Assembly (NCBI RefSeq): GCF_947179165.1
Contig: NC_077245.1
Location: 1,255,001-1,319,000, forward strand
Source: Solanum dulcamara
Lineage: Eukaryota; Streptophyta; Magnoliopsida; Solanales; Solanaceae
Length of the DNA stretch: 64,000 nt
Direction: 5' to 3'
Below the pieces are notes generated by a model. It was not told the DNA's origin. It saw only the letters and a list, made by a program, of their open reading frames with translations, and ran no database searches. Positions 1-15,299 of the stretch are shown here, piece after piece. Made by a program: the position numbers and the translations under genes. Position 1 is the stretch's first letter, and each line of letters opens with the position of its first letter.

Positions 1-298
1 GAAAAAGTAAAGAAGAAGAAGGGGCGAATATCAAATCAAAGCAACCAAAATATAGATATTAATAAGATCCTTAGGGAAAAAGAACCACGTCTTGTGGAAG
101 GACAAATCAGTAGTAAAATTAGCACATGAAAGTGATGAATTTACACCATTGGTGACAAAATAGTGTAAACTGCAAGTATTGTCTCAGCACACCTCAAATA
201 AAACTTCCATCCAAAAGAATAAGTCAATGTAGAATGGAAACAAGCCCACATCCAAATTTATTTTGTATCTAACTACCAAAACTTTGTTAAAGTGCACT

Positions 299-397
299 TC
301 CTCCTTTATCTATTAAATTGGCACAAGCTTGAAAGTAATATTCTTTTTCCTCCTGTATCTATTAAATTGGCACAAGCTTGGAGGCAATATTCTTTCT
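299..397. repeat. 49-bp tandem direct duplication
   Basis: Two adjacent units of about 49 bp share the core TATTAAATTGGCACAAGCTT (at about 310 and 359) with only a few differences. They lie just 3' of the prostaglandin E synthase 2-like gene, probably in its 3' UTR or just beyond. The rest of 1-467 shows nothing else I can identify. Confidence 0.85.
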
Positions 398-467
398 CAG
401 AACTGTAATCAACTCGTTTCAAAAACTGTTCCTGAACGTGATTTTCCCATTGACCGATAGATGTCAC

Positions 468-4046
<3,579 letters not shown>

Positions 4047-4110
4047 TCTGGCGATCCGCTTTCCTCTTCCGAAATTCCGAAAATCTCTGGAAAATGCAAC
4101 TTTTATTCTA

Positions 4111-4230
4111 TGGGCCTTTGTGGCTATTTGTAAACAACTCAATTTTGGGTTTAGTGAGGGTTTCAAAGTTTGCCACGTCAGCGGTTAAATTGGGCCCCAT
4201 AGCCGTCGGTTCGGGAAAAATCTCGGCCCA
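4111..4230. promoter_or_regulatory. Site II (TGGGCC) cluster between two divergent genes
   Basis: TGGGCC occurs at 4111-4116 and 4191-4196, and inverted at 4225-4230; another lies at 4761-4766. Such site II elements bind TCP factors and are typical of housekeeping plant promoters. The region lies 65-185 bp upstream of the minus-strand start at 4046, so it probably serves the PTGES2-like gene. The rest of 4240-4760 is AT-rich and carries no other motif that I recognise. Confidence 0.5.
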
Positions 4231-4881
4231 ACTTGCTGGAACATGGTGGCAGTGAGGGGTCTTGATTTCATGTACTAGTCTCGGGAATCTGGAAACTGGT
4301 GTATGAAAAAAAAAAAAAAAAGGGGGAAATGAAAAGAAAAGGAGGGAAGGAAGTTTTCTCTATTTATTTTTTTGGTTTCTGTCGCATTAGAACTCCATTA
4401 ATTAAGATTCACATATGGTAGGTTTATTATTTTTAACGTTAATGCTTTCAATATAATTTTTTTTTTCAAATATTAGTTATTCCACCTTTTAGCTTGCATG
4501 AAATAATATATAGATTCACTTATAACTTATACACATATTAGTTATGCGGATTTCTAAATTAAAAATCAAACATCGTATTAATTTTATACATGAATAATTT
4601 ACCTTCTAAATAGTTACCAAATATAGTATTGCTTATGCAAAATTTGATATATCGATTTATGTATTTAATTCGATGTTTTACAAAATTCATTGAACTTTTT
4701 ATTATGTTAATATCAAAATTGCAAATATAAATTCAAATCACTAACCAAGTCAAAAGGAGATGGGCCTTCGGCGATGCTACCCGTCATTGGTAAGGAAAGG
4801 GATATTACCATAATTATAAGGAAAACCAAAGGGCAATAAGGTAAACATAATAACGCGTTGAAAGTTGGCCACCCATTTGCC

Positions 4882-4983
4882 TATAAATACCCCCTTATGA
4901 AGTGCCTAGTGGCCTCATATTCATCTACGCCTCTTTCAATATTTCGTGAGAGACGCCGCAACCCTATCTAATTTTTAGGGTTT
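4882..4983 (+). promoter_or_regulatory. TATA box and telo-box of the plus-strand gene at 5167
   Basis: TATAAAT is at 4882-4888. A telo-box TAGGGTTT is at 4976-4983, within the expected 5' leader. The TATA box plus about 30 bp predicts a start near 4915, leaving a leader of about 250 nt before the ATG at 5167. The leader also carries a short GAAATC run at 5115-5143. Telo-boxes with site II motifs are common in plant growth-linked genes. Confidence 0.6.
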
Positions 4984-5166
4984 CCAGAATTTTTTGATTT
5001 TGCGATTCAATCAAAAGTTTTTGTTGTATCGCGCCAAATCGATCTAAGATCTGAACTATATTTTTCTGTTTTTGCGATTTGTTTTTGTATTTGAGGGAGG
5101 GAAGTATCAGATCTGAAATTGAAATCGAAATCGAAATCGAAAAGGGGGTTCTTCTGTGTATTGAGG

Positions 5167-7742
5167 ATGTCTCGGTGCTTCCCATACCCACCACCTGGCT
5201 ATTCGCTGAATAGAGCCAGCAATGAAGCCTTGATCGAATCGATTAAGGTTTGTTGAAACAAAGAGCACTTGAATTTATGTGTTTACGCTCTTGTTTGTTG
5301 TCCCTCGGCTGAAGTTTTTTCATCGTGTTGATTGATATAATCCACCATGTAAATCTGTTAGGAAAATTTGTGGCTTTCGTGGGTTGTGCATATGTTATGA
5401 ACATGGATTTAGGGTTAGTAAATAATGTATCAGAGTGGATTTACGTATGTAGCTTAAATAGGGAATGGATTGTAGTATGAGTCGTGGATTTTCTAATTGT
5501 ACCAATTGTACCTGGTTAGAAATGATGATTAGTTTTGTACTTTTTATGCTCACCTTATGGAATTAAAGAATTTGATGAATGTTACGAGATTGGTTATAGG
5601 TAATCCGAACAATTTGATACCATCCTACCGAGTTTAGGCAACTTTTAGGCTTCAATGTGTTGTATGAGGAAGTAATTGAAATGAGAAGTGGAAAGTATAA
5701 GGCAACCTCTTAGGCTTTAATGTATTGTCTGAGCAAGAAATTGAAATGAGAAGTGGAAGTATACTAAACCTTTTGAGTGTGTGGTAGATTTTGTGACTTG
5801 TAATCCTGGTATGTGTTTGCATCTTTGTCAGCTGCGAACTGTTTTAAAAAGTAATACTATATTTCGAAAACTCACAACCAAAATAAACTTTCCAATATGC
5901 ATATTTCAAAAGCCTTACGAAAAACTCTGTATTTGAAACTACTCGTTGCAGCTTATTGTAGCCTTTTGAATGTCCTCTGTTAAACATAGGTCCATGCCAT
6001 GCCTCCTTCCTGTTTTGTCTTTTGTTTTGCTTGTTTCCATCTTAAAAAGTTCAAGTGAGATTCTTGTTTGTGAAATTACTCATGTTTATAGGATTCCCTG
6101 TAGTTGTAGTTACTCTGTCTCAACTACTTAATAGAAATTGACTATTAGACGAAGTCTGCCTTTAAATGTTCATTTTTAAATGTTTGTTCTTGCATCTTCA
6201 ATGAAACCTTTCAGAAGATAAGTATAATCTTGTTTTGGTTTAGTCCACAATGTTAAGTGTGATGTTTATATGGTGGATGGTGAAAATATGGATATTCTTT
6301 TTTTCCATCTGTAAGAACATTCTTTTATTGGAGGTTTGCATCACTCCCATATCTCTTTGTTGGATTCTTGCATGAATGTACTTGGTTACTATTTGTATGT
6401 AACTCCATGTAAGACCAGGGGCCAGGTTGTTATGATGATAAATAGAACTAGGTGACTGAGATTCCGCATTACCTCATTCTGTCATATTGATACAAGTATA
6501 TGTTGTGAACCCAACACATGTTTGGTGCTACACTCATGTAAGACCAGGGGCAACAGTTTGTTATGATGATAAATAGAACTAGGTGACTGAGATTCTGCAT
6601 TACCTCACTCTGTCATATTGATACAAGTATATGTTGTGAACCCAACACATGTTTGGTGCTACACCCATGCCTCTTTGATCTGATAAAAGTTCAGTGAATG
6701 ATCCTCAGAACATATGTGGGGATCTTAATTGTTCATTATCCTTCTGGTCATGCTGTATTAGTCTTTCTGTCTCCCTCTGTTCTGAACTTGTTATCCTGGT
6801 GCTCTAAAGCTCCAAAAGGAGAGGGAGGTAGCTAAAGCAGAAAAGAAGGACAGGAAGAGGGAAAAGAAAGAAAAGAGAAGAGAAGAGAAGAAAGCAAAAA
6901 AGGAGAACAGTAATCTTGGATTTGACAAGGCCACTCACGAGTCCAAAGGAAAGTACTTGTTTAAATGTCTAGAAGATGAAGCTGAGCAGTTGGAGAGGAG
7001 CAATCTCACTGAGGAACATGGACCTGCTGTGTGTTCACAGAATTCCAGCTGCTCATCTGACAGCACCCAAAATAGCAATAAAAGGAAGAGGCCTGCCTCA
7101 CCTTCACATGCTGGCATTCAGGCGCATGGTAGTCATCTTTCCTTTATTATATCATACTTATTTTCGTCTGTACGTCATATGGTCTCTGTTGCTAATCTTA
7201 AGTCTGTTTGCTCGACATCAGGTAGCATTATCAGAATTAAATTGTCTAAAAAGGGGGTGCAAGGTGAGATATCAGCTTCCAAAGAGAAGCACCTGCCAAA
7301 ACCTGCTCAACAAGGTGCGGAAGTCACTGTCAGGACATCTGCCGAAAGAGCCCAACCTTTGTTGAAAACTACATACAACCAAAGTTGTCCAGCTCCTGTA
7401 TCAGTGTCAGAGCCAAGTACGTCCAATTCTGGGTGGGTTGACTGTGTAGCTGTAGACAATGCAACTCCATCATGTTCCAAAGTGCGCGAGAACAGCATAG
7501 AATTTCAGTACAAGAATTTGATTGAGAACTGGTTTCCACCAAGTCTGCAAAGTGATAATCTTGACTTAGAGGATGATCAATCATGGCTGTTCCAAAGAAA
7601 ACCTAAGCAAGCGCGAGTGGAGGAGGAAAATGTAGGCAGCAATGACACAACTTGTGGAAGCTGCTCTTCATTGTGGCAGCCACGGGCACAATACCTTCCT
7701 GATGCTGATTTGTATGCATTGCCCTTCACAGTTCCATTTTGA
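5167..7742 (+). CDS. Lys/Glu-rich nuclear-type protein (plant 'MSRCFPYPPPGY' family), three exons
   Basis: Exons are 5167-5247, 6810-7128 and 7222-7742. Introns are GT..AG, the sum is 921 nt and the product is 306 aa. The N-terminus MSRCFPYPPPGY is a signature I know from plant proteins loosely labelled 'myb-like protein X' or 'NST1-like'. Residues 28-55 are a charged Lys/Arg/Glu helix likely to act as a coiled coil and nuclear signal (KKDRKREKKEKRR). Next come a Ser/Asn-rich tract with NKRKRP, a conserved-looking GSIIRIKL strand, and a C-terminal YKNLIENWFPPSLQ / DDQSWLF block. There is no signal peptide or membrane segment. The last intron (7129-7221, 93 nt) is a multiple of three and open, so retaining it would still read through. 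Molecular function is unknown. Intron 1 (5248-6809) carries a 130-bp tandem duplication. Confidence 0.85.
6406..6665. repeat. About 130-bp tandem duplication in intron 1
   Basis: Units 6406-6534 and 6535-6665 both run from CATGTAAGACCAGGGG through TTATGATGATAAATAGAACT to GTTTGGTGCTACAC. They differ by only a handful of bases, including a small insertion in unit 2, and a third CATG starts right after unit 2. The near identity implies a fairly recent unequal-crossover or replication-slip event. No open frame runs through it. Confidence 0.9.
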
Positions 7743-8699
7743 ATCACATTACAACTTTGTGTATAGTTAATGTTTTAGCTGGATATACTGCCCGGGGAAT
7801 TTTGTAGCTCTTCTCTGGAAACAGCTGTAGTTTTAACATGGAAATTTAGGCACTGTGACAACTATTCTTTTTACTTTTCATCTGCCATCTTCACAAAGAT
7901 ACATTGTTCTACATCAATCAGAAAGATCAATATAGTACTGGATTTTTCTTTCTCAAAGCGTCTTTATTGAACTTAAAACACTTGCGTTAATTACAGGATA
8001 ATTTCTATGTTTGTCTTCTTTCATTTTGTTTACATTTTACATCTATAATCGTAGTATTGATGTCAGCCATTTTTCTCATTACACGAATTATTCTACGGAT
8101 TTGGATTTGGATTTGGTCAATTGATTTGATTGATTGATAATTTTTTTGGATCAAATTTTTTTTAATTTTTTAATTAATTAATATTATTTAATTAATTAAT
8201 TAATTAATTGAAAATTCTGACTCGTGATCTGATCCGTTTCTTTCTTTCTCGGATTAATTTAAAATATTTCCCTCCGTTTTTCCAACGGAATTTTCTGAAA
8301 GGTTACAACCTTGCTCGAAAAGTTGGAAACCTTTTGTCAACGGGCAAATCTTTTTCCAACAGGTACTTTTTCTTAAAAGCTGCCGATATTCTGGTGAGTA
8401 AATCGTTCTATCCTGGGAGGAAAGATTCCAAAACCTTAGGTACATTGAGGGAATAATTTCCTTAAGGACACACTGTTCTTTTTTTTAGTTTTCTGTTCTG
8501 ATTCTGTCTTTTATTTCAAAATTTATTGTTGTTATTTTATCATTTGTTTTCAATACAGTTTACTAACATATTATGCATTGCGTAAGGAAGCAGAGATTAC
8601 ATAATTTTTCCAAGGGCTTTTCGATCTGCAAACTCTAGTATCAGTATGTTAAAAGTAGACATTTATTCTTTTAATAGGCACATGTTTTACTTACTTGCA
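7743..8699. other. Intergenic spacer with TTAA-type simple repeat
   Basis: This holds the 3' UTR of the preceding gene and then AT-rich sequence. A TTAA/AATT simple repeat lies at about 8168-8208. From 8209 to 8456 the sequence is less AT-rich and open in one frame, but the frame has no recognisable motif and no real promoter, so I do not call a gene. It may be a decayed LTR fragment. Confidence 0.5.
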
Positions 8700-8925
8700 G
8701 GCGATAAGGTTATTTCATATGACTCAGAAAAGAATATTCCAGAATTTTTGTATGAAATTGGAGTGCACAACTCGACAGCACAGTTATACTAATTCTATTC
8801 ATATGAATGGCATCAATGGACGCGTCTTCTCAAGACTTATTAATTGGAAGAACAGTAATTTTCTACAAGATTTAGTGCAATATCTCTACTTTTGCAAATA
8901 CTTTCAGATGTATTCGTTTCCTTGA
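8700..8925 (+). pseudogene. F-box gene 3'-end fragment
   Basis: The frame from 8700 reads GDKVISYDSEKN, then a near match to the C-terminus of the F-box copy at 18.9 kb, including the YEIGV stretch. A small deletion near 8790 shifts the frame and creates TAA, yet the DNA still aligns through the stop at about 8856 and into the 3' UTR (GCAATATCTCTACTTTTGCA in both copies). Only the last 50 codons or so are present; no F-box domain lies upstream. It is a truncated duplicate of the neighbouring F-box gene. Confidence 0.8.
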
Positions 8926-8929
8926 TTGA

Positions 8930-9764
8930 ATGAATGAAATATTACTGGTAAGAGGTGTCACATTTTAGTCTCTGTTATAAAGCAATTTGTGAAAAAAGTG
9001 TTCAAATTATTGTCCTATTGGCATGATCAAAGACAAAAATCCTACGCTATGTGCTTTGTAACTATCTCGAACGAAATTATCATGAAAAATTATGTGACGT
9101 GTGAAACGTATATCATTACAGTTCTTAATTAACCGTGACTTAAGTTACATCACGAAGCTGAAGCATCCCGAGATTCAAAGACGAAGACATGATCTTCAGT
9201 GAGGAAAAACACAGAGAAGTTAAGGTGATCAACATATGGAAATTGTAATATATGCATAAAAAATTGACCAATTTACACATTATAATTTTCCGGTGAAGGG
9301 ATATCAATTGACTTCCCTTGGGAGAAGCAGAAGAAACCTCAGTTTTTTCCTTTTGAGTCATTTTCCCCTGTGGCGTGTATTACTGCCGGGTGACAACCCT
9401 GATTTCTTTCTTCCAATTACTAGGAATTTCAATTGAAAATCAGATTTATGGAGTATTAGATAAAATTCCAATTATTAGGGAATTTCAGAATTGATTCGAG
9501 GCTCCTAAGCAGAGGCGGAGCTAAGGGTTCAGGTGAAAATCTTGGATCCGCCCGTTGATTATTAGGGAATTTGGGAATGATCATTGTGTATATAAATCCG
9601 ACCTTTGTGCTTATTCTCTATTTTTGGAAAATACAATTCGAAGTTGTAAGAAATTAAAATCGGTTAGGATTTGATATTTTAATTCATGTCTAAATAGAAT
9701 TTATAGTCATAAATTGTATAGGAATAGGTTTTCCTGATCTGATTTGGAATAGGTTTCGTATTTT
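8930..9764. other. Intergenic spacer with a possible hAT-MITE stub
   Basis: Mostly AT-rich. At 9510-9557 a 48-bp piece begins CAGAGGCGGAGCTAAG and ends GGATCCGCCCGTTG, resembling the two ends of the MITEs at 37.0 and 37.4 kb with the middle deleted. I found no target duplication, so this is tentative. An open minus-strand frame at 9140-9361 has no recognisable domain. Confidence 0.35.
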
Positions 9765-9772
9765 TATAAATA
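9765..9772 (+). promoter_or_regulatory. TATA box of the split F-box pseudogene
   Basis: TATAAATA lies 38 bp before the first ATG (9810) of the F-box remnant. Its survival suggests that the locus was duplicated with its promoter. Confidence 0.5.
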
Positions 9773-9809
9773 GGGATGCTACAAGTTATTTTTAGGGGTG
9801 TGAGATAAC

Positions 9810-10284
9810 ATGAGTATCAGTATGAAACAATCGTCTTCTAAAAGGTACTTGAGTTGTCTGAGGACATCATAATCGAAATATTACATCGTTTGCCTTCAAA
9901 ATCCCTGGCAAGGTTTGAATCTGTGTGTAAGCATTGGCGGAAGTATATTGCTGATCCATCTTTGGTTAATAGTTGTCGTTCTCAAAGATGGCGTCCTCAC
10001 CCCTACATGATAAGTTTCTTTTGTCAAGGTAAAGACGACGGTCATGAACAAATTCATTTTTTCTTCTCGTCGAGGAAATCATCAGAAGTGATTGATGGTA
10101 GTTTAGATGAGTCAGTCAATTTTCTTGGCAGGGGAGTGCATATTATTGCATCCTATAACGGTTTCATTCTTATTACTGAGGATTTATCAAATCAGAGGGT
10201 TTACTATGTTTATAATCCTGGAACGAGGCAACGTTTTTTTCCGTCCCTATAGCTCAAACGACCTGCAAAAATTTGAAGCCGTTG
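9810..10284 (+). pseudogene. F-box protein pseudogene, 5' part (interrupted by LINE)
   Basis: The frame entering at about 9845 encodes an F-box motif: LSEDIIIEILHRLPSKSLAR, then VCKHWRKYIADPSLV. This is followed by the start of an F-box-associated region (NGFILI, VYYVYNPGTRQ). F-box proteins of this type recruit targets to SCF ubiquitin ligases through SKP1. The N-terminus is damaged: relative to the copy at 61.9 kb a few bases are missing around 9826-9843, and the frame from the ATG at 9810 or 9822 hits TAA. The frame also stops at about 10252. Homology then continues as DNA to 10284, where the LINE begins. The 3' half resumes at 18181. Confidence 0.85.
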
Positions 10285-10691
10285 ATTAATTTTTTTGGGG
10301 TTAAATTTTGATATTTTATTAATGAAATAATGAGTATAAAACACCACTTTACATCACTTCGGGGCAAAATTCATTCCCTACATGGTCAATCAACTAGGAA
10401 AGAAATAAACAAACAATCAAAAACAAAATACCTAACACTTTGAATCTCTCTATCCATTTGCTGGAGTTATTTTCAAATAGGACATTTTAGTTTATCACTG
10501 TTAATGATCTTTCTTCCTGCTACTTTCAAACTACTGAAATCTTGATAGTTGCACCTTCCTTTATCGATTGCAATATTTGTCAAATAGTCTGCTAGTTGAT
10601 TTCCTTCCTTAAAAATGTGTTGGAATGTATGTTGTTTGCCCTGTAAGGATGTTTTGATTTCTGTCACCATCTCTGTGATTATCCAGGGACA

Positions 10692-12286
10692 TAGGGCTGG
10701 GCATTCGGTATTCGGTTCGGTATTTTTAAAATTTGAGTTCGATAATTCGGTACTCGGTAATTCAAAGTATATACCAAATACCGAATAATTAAAATTCGGT
10801 TCGGTAATTCGGTAATCGGTAAATCAAAATTCGATTCGGTACGGTATTCGGTAATCCCATATTAAAGTCGAAGTCCACACGGAATATGTTAGTAAATCAT
10901 ATTCACATTAGCAAGATGTGAAGATTTCATTTAAAAATTAAAAGCATGAGAAAAATGTAGGAAATATTCTGAAAAACTCAAGTCTAAGAATATTTCATTT
11001 ACCTGTTTAACAATGAAGACTAAAACAAATACAATGAATCTTGATTAGAATTTACAATTTAGAATACAAAGTCCCTAAGTCCAATAATTATTCTCAAGAC
11101 TTGGATTGCAATGTACACCTATGAAGGGTGCAAAACATAAAAACTAGGAAACTGTTGTGTTTCTACAGCATCTATTTTATAATAATAGGAAAGATGGCAT
11201 ATGAGCCAATCTTGAAGTATTGATATTATTATTATTTTTTTTGCAGGATTGAAAAAGCAGAAGTCTTTCTTCAGTACTTGACCAAGACTCTAACAAAATA
11301 ATGTACATAAATATATTAAGATGTGGTTTATTCTATAAATCCTACATTTTCTTATCAACACTCTTAACTCTCACCCACCTGCAGTAGCTGCTACACTACA
11401 CTTGCAACACACAACATCAACAAACAACAGCAGCAAACAACAGCCACCTGCAGCAGCACCAATTGACACCTGCAACACACAACAACAACAACAAAAAACA
11501 TAAGCTGCAGCAGCTACACCCCTCGTTTATTTTTTTAAAATTGAACACTTAATATTCTTATACAATGAAAATCCTATGCAAAAATTAACATTAATCATAC
11601 AACACCTTTACTGTGAAGGGCGAGCAGAGAAATCAGAAATAGAGTTGTGAAGACTAAAGGAGTGAAGGGCGAGCGCCGACTAGAGAAATAGAGTTGTGAA
11701 GGAGTAAAGCACTAAAGCTATGAAGGAGTGAAGCACTGAAAGGCTGAAAGCTATGAAGGAGACCAAAGAGTGAAGGCTTGAAGCACTGAAGACGCTACCT
11801 CTGTGAAGGAGTGAAGCACTGAAAGGCTGAAAGCTGTGAAGGAGACCAAGGAGTGAAGCACTGAAGAGTGAAGAGTGAAGATGCTACGTCGCTACCTGCT
11901 TGAGCTGCCTCTGTATTTGTGAATTCATTGTGAATAACACTATAAGAGACTAAGAGTGAACTTAAGGAGTTAGGGTTACTTAAGCATTTCATTTGGGCTG
12001 GAATAAACATTTCTTGACAATGGGCCTTTGCCCTTTTCTACACTTCTTTAGCCCAACAGAATATAATGGGTTGCAGCGGACTAATTTACTCATTTAATTT
12101 CGGTATTCGGTAAATACCGAATACTGAACGGGATAATTAATAAATACCGAAATCGAAACCGAAATACCGAAATGTTAAATTTCGGTATCGAATACCGAAC
12201 TGAAGTACCGAATATCGAATACCGAAATACTGAAATAGTCGGTTCAGTTCGGTAATTCGGTTTTCGGTATTTTATGCCCACCCCTA
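10692..12286. mobile_element. Non-autonomous hAT transposon, 1595 bp, inside the LINE
   Basis: Flanked by CAGGGACA at 10684-10691 and 12287-12294, an 8-bp duplication typical of hAT. The terminal inverted repeats are TAGGGCTGGGCA (left) and TGCCCACCCCTA (right). Both subterminal zones (about 10700-10860 and 12100-12280) are packed with TTCGGTATTCGG-type motifs in opposite orientation, a plausible array of transposase-binding sites. The interior has Gln-codon-like CAGCAG/CAACAA tracts (11360-11510) and an 83-bp tandem duplication, but no transposase frame. It must depend on a helper element. Confidence 0.92.
11718..11878. repeat. 83-bp tandem duplication inside the hAT element
   Basis: Unit 1 (11718-11800) and unit 2 (11801-about 11878) share GAAGGAGTGAAGCACTGAAA, then GGCTGAAAGCT and GAAGGAGACCAA. 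Shorter versions of the GTGAAG motif continue on both sides (11640-11720 and 11860-11890), so the zone is a degenerate minisatellite. Confidence 0.8.
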
Positions 12287-13979
12287 CAGGGACATGACCT
12301 TTTTCCTTCTAGAATCTTGTACAATAGCATAAAATCTGTTTGAATGATTATATTATTGTGTTGTTCCAACATGCTATGTTTACATGCTTCTAGAATCACA
12401 TTCGTCTCTGCTACAATGTTAGTGGTGTTTTCAATAGTAGTTCCTTCTGCATACAGTAAATCCCCTCTTTCATTCCTCAAACAAAAGGCATGGAGCTTAT
12501 TCCTGAATTTTCCCTCGAAGCCCCATCTATATTGTATTTTAGCTAGCCTACTGGTGGAAAATCCCACAATACTCTTGTTACCTTCATTTTGGGACTGTAA
12601 CCTCCAATTCTTTAATCATAACTGGCCAATTACTAGGACATTTCATATTAGGCTTTCTCATTTGTATCATCATGAAAATGTTCCTGGTAATATTATGAAT
12701 AACTCTCTGAATTGATATTTTCTTTCCCTCATGCTTCATTCTATTCCTCCTTCTCCAAAGTTCTCATATTGTAAAGTTAGAGATAGCTCTGTAGTATGGT
12801 CTCATTCCCTTTTTAACATCTGTCTCCCACCATAGCATTATCACTTTTCTTGAGTGCAGTCCTTCAATGTTAAAACCTGCAAAAGAACAAAAATAGTACC
12901 AAATTCTGTTAGCTAAAAAAGATCTCAGGAACACATGAGCAATGTCTCTTGAGTAGGTCTTTCACAACACCAGCACCTAGATGGACCTTCCAGTCTCCAT
13001 CTTCTCACTCTATCATCTACAAGTAGTTTGAATTTCCATAATCTCCACGTTATAAATGCCACTTTAAAAGGGATGCCTTTTGTGCAGATCCACTTGTAAA
13101 TTTTATTTTCTCATTCTTTATGCCTCATATACTACCAAGACGATTTCACAGAAAAGGTTCTTTTATTGTCCATCATCCATACTGGCTTATCTGACTCAAT
13201 TATTTATCCAGTAGGTTGAATATTATGACCGGTATACTCTACTAGCTCTTGTGGCAGTATATCATTCAACACTTCCATGTTCCATTTTTCCTTCTTTACT
13301 AATTCATCAACTCTTTTGTAATTGTCTTCTCATTTATAGTCTTCTCCTGTAATGGTGTACAAGTTCCTCATTCCCGTCCAGTTATCATGTTACACTGATG
13401 CTGATCCCTTTCTTAGTAGCCAAAAGATTTGATGTTCGATAAGATCTCTAGCTTGTAGCATTTTCTTCCACACTTGTGATCCTCCATTTTCTATTCTCCG
13501 CACCACTTCATTTGCATGCTCCTTTCGACAATACTTATTCCTTATGTACTCACTTCATAGTGATGGCTTTATTTGAAAATTCCACCATAGTTTGCAAAAG
13601 AGGGTCATTGATACATCTTTCATTAGTCTGAATCCTAGTCCCCCTTCCTTTTCTGGCAAGCATAAATTACTTCACTTCGTCCAATGTCCTCCTCTCCCTC
13701 CATTACAACTTCTCCAAAAAAATTGTTCCATCATTTTTTGAGCTTGATTCAGTACATTCATGGGAGGACTCATAACTGACAGGCAATGAATGAGAGTACT
13801 TTGGAGCACATGTTTTATTAGAATAGCTCTTCCTCTATAGGATAGTAATCTTCCTTTCTATGCATGAATTTTTGAATCAATCCTTTGTAAAATCTGCTGA
13901 TAATATGCTTTCTGCTTTCTTTTATAGAACATAGGGCATCCCAAGTAAGTGAAAGGGAATTTCTTTCTTAGGATTCCTG

Positions 13980-15090
13980 TTGCTACCTTAGATATCACTG
14001 TTTCTCCTCCTGCTACAAAAATGATGCATATAAATAGTACTATTTTCCTTGTTTATTTTCTGCCCAGAAGTATCTTCATATCTCTTCAAAGTATCTGTAA
14101 TCATCTGCATTATTCTCACTTCTGCCTTGCACATTATAATCATATCATCTGCAAATGCTAAATGATTCACTTTGAGACTACCTCTTGGCATTCCAAACCT
14201 TTTAAAGTCTTTCTTCTCCATAAGAGCATTTAGGGATATAGACATAACTGTAGCTGCCAATATAAACAGGGTAGGTGAGAGAGGATCACCCTATTTAAGT
14301 CCTCTAGATAATTTAAAGAATCTCTTTGGTTGTCTATTTAGTAGAATCGAGTATCAATTATTACTAATAAGTCTGAACACCATATCAATAACCCTTTTCT
14401 CAAAACCTATTCTTCTTAATACCTTAGTAATGAATATCCATTCTACCCTGTCATAAGCTTTCATCATATCCAGTTTTATAACTAGATTTGGTGGCTTTCC
14501 TCTTTTTCTGATTTCAGTAATGATTTCTTGCACTAATAGCACATTTTTTACTATACTCTTTTCTTGCACAAATTCTGCTTGTTCTGAAGAAATAATCTTA
14601 GGTAATACTGCCTTAAGTCGTTCATGAATAATTCTTGAAAAGATTTTTATTCACTAAATTACTTAAAGAGATAGGTCTAAGATCTGAGAAAGTATTCATA
14701 TTAACTTTCTTAGGAATGAGCACTAAATTCGTATGGGTTATAAACCTCGACAGTTTTGCCCCTCCAAAGAAAGCCCTGACTATATTGTAAATGTCTTCTC
14801 CAGTGATGTCCCATGTTTGCTGATAAAAAACTCATGTCATTTCATCCGGCCCTCCTACACTATCCTTCTTTAGTCTCATGACTGCCTTTTTGACTTCATC
14901 TACTGAAGGCATTTTCTGAAGTTGCTCTTTTTCTTCCTTACTAATCACGACTAGTAGTTCATTCAGCATTTCAAATTTATCCCTATCTACTTGTTTTGTA
15001 AATTGCTTTATGTAGAACTCTTCAGCTGCCTTTGTAATATTTTCTTGATCCTCTAACCATTCCTCATCATCATTCTGAATTTTGTTCACT
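13980..15090 (-). pseudogene. LINE reverse transcriptase, broken
   Basis: Minus-strand frames in order: 15089-14832 (ends KKDSVGGPDEMT), about 14820-14640 (TNLVLIPKK, SDLRPISLSN), 14569-14354 (KLDMMKAYDRVEW) and 14260-13988 (LAFADDMIIM). The last is the catalytic FADD box, equivalent to YxDD. These are the standard blocks of L1-type RT in plants. At least three frame changes or stops separate them, so no active enzyme can be made. Confidence 0.88.
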
Positions 15091-15299
15091 CTAAGTCTGT
15101 TCCTTTTTCCTTGACTATTTTATGAAAGAACTTTATGTTTCTCTCCCCTTTCTTAAACCATTCTATCCTTGCTTTCTGTTTCCAGAATTCATCCTTCCTA
15201 GAAAGTTGTTTTTTAAGCTCCACTTGAGTTTGTGAAACTTTTTCGTGTTGGCTTCTGATGGATCTATCTCAAATTGAGTTTCCTAAACTTTAAAGACTT

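Larger units (their letters stand above)
10473..12600 (-). pseudogene. LINE RNase H domain, split by the hAT insertion
   Basis: Minus-strand frames at 12567-12296 (FCLRNERGDLLYAEG, IIIQTD) and 10690-10473 (FKEGNQLADYLTN) are the two halves of a plant LINE RNase H. The joint falls at the hAT target duplication. Reading across the hAT boundary restores one continuous frame, which confirms the insertion. The left half runs on into the LINE 3' UTR. Confidence 0.8.

Noticed and set aside
8208..8456. 82-aa plus-strand frame after the TTAA repeat
   Set aside because: No ATG-supported start, no domain and no promoter; probably decayed repeat sequence.
9140..9361. 73-aa minus-strand frame
   Set aside because: No family match and low-complexity content; the conserved neighbour similarity is DNA only.
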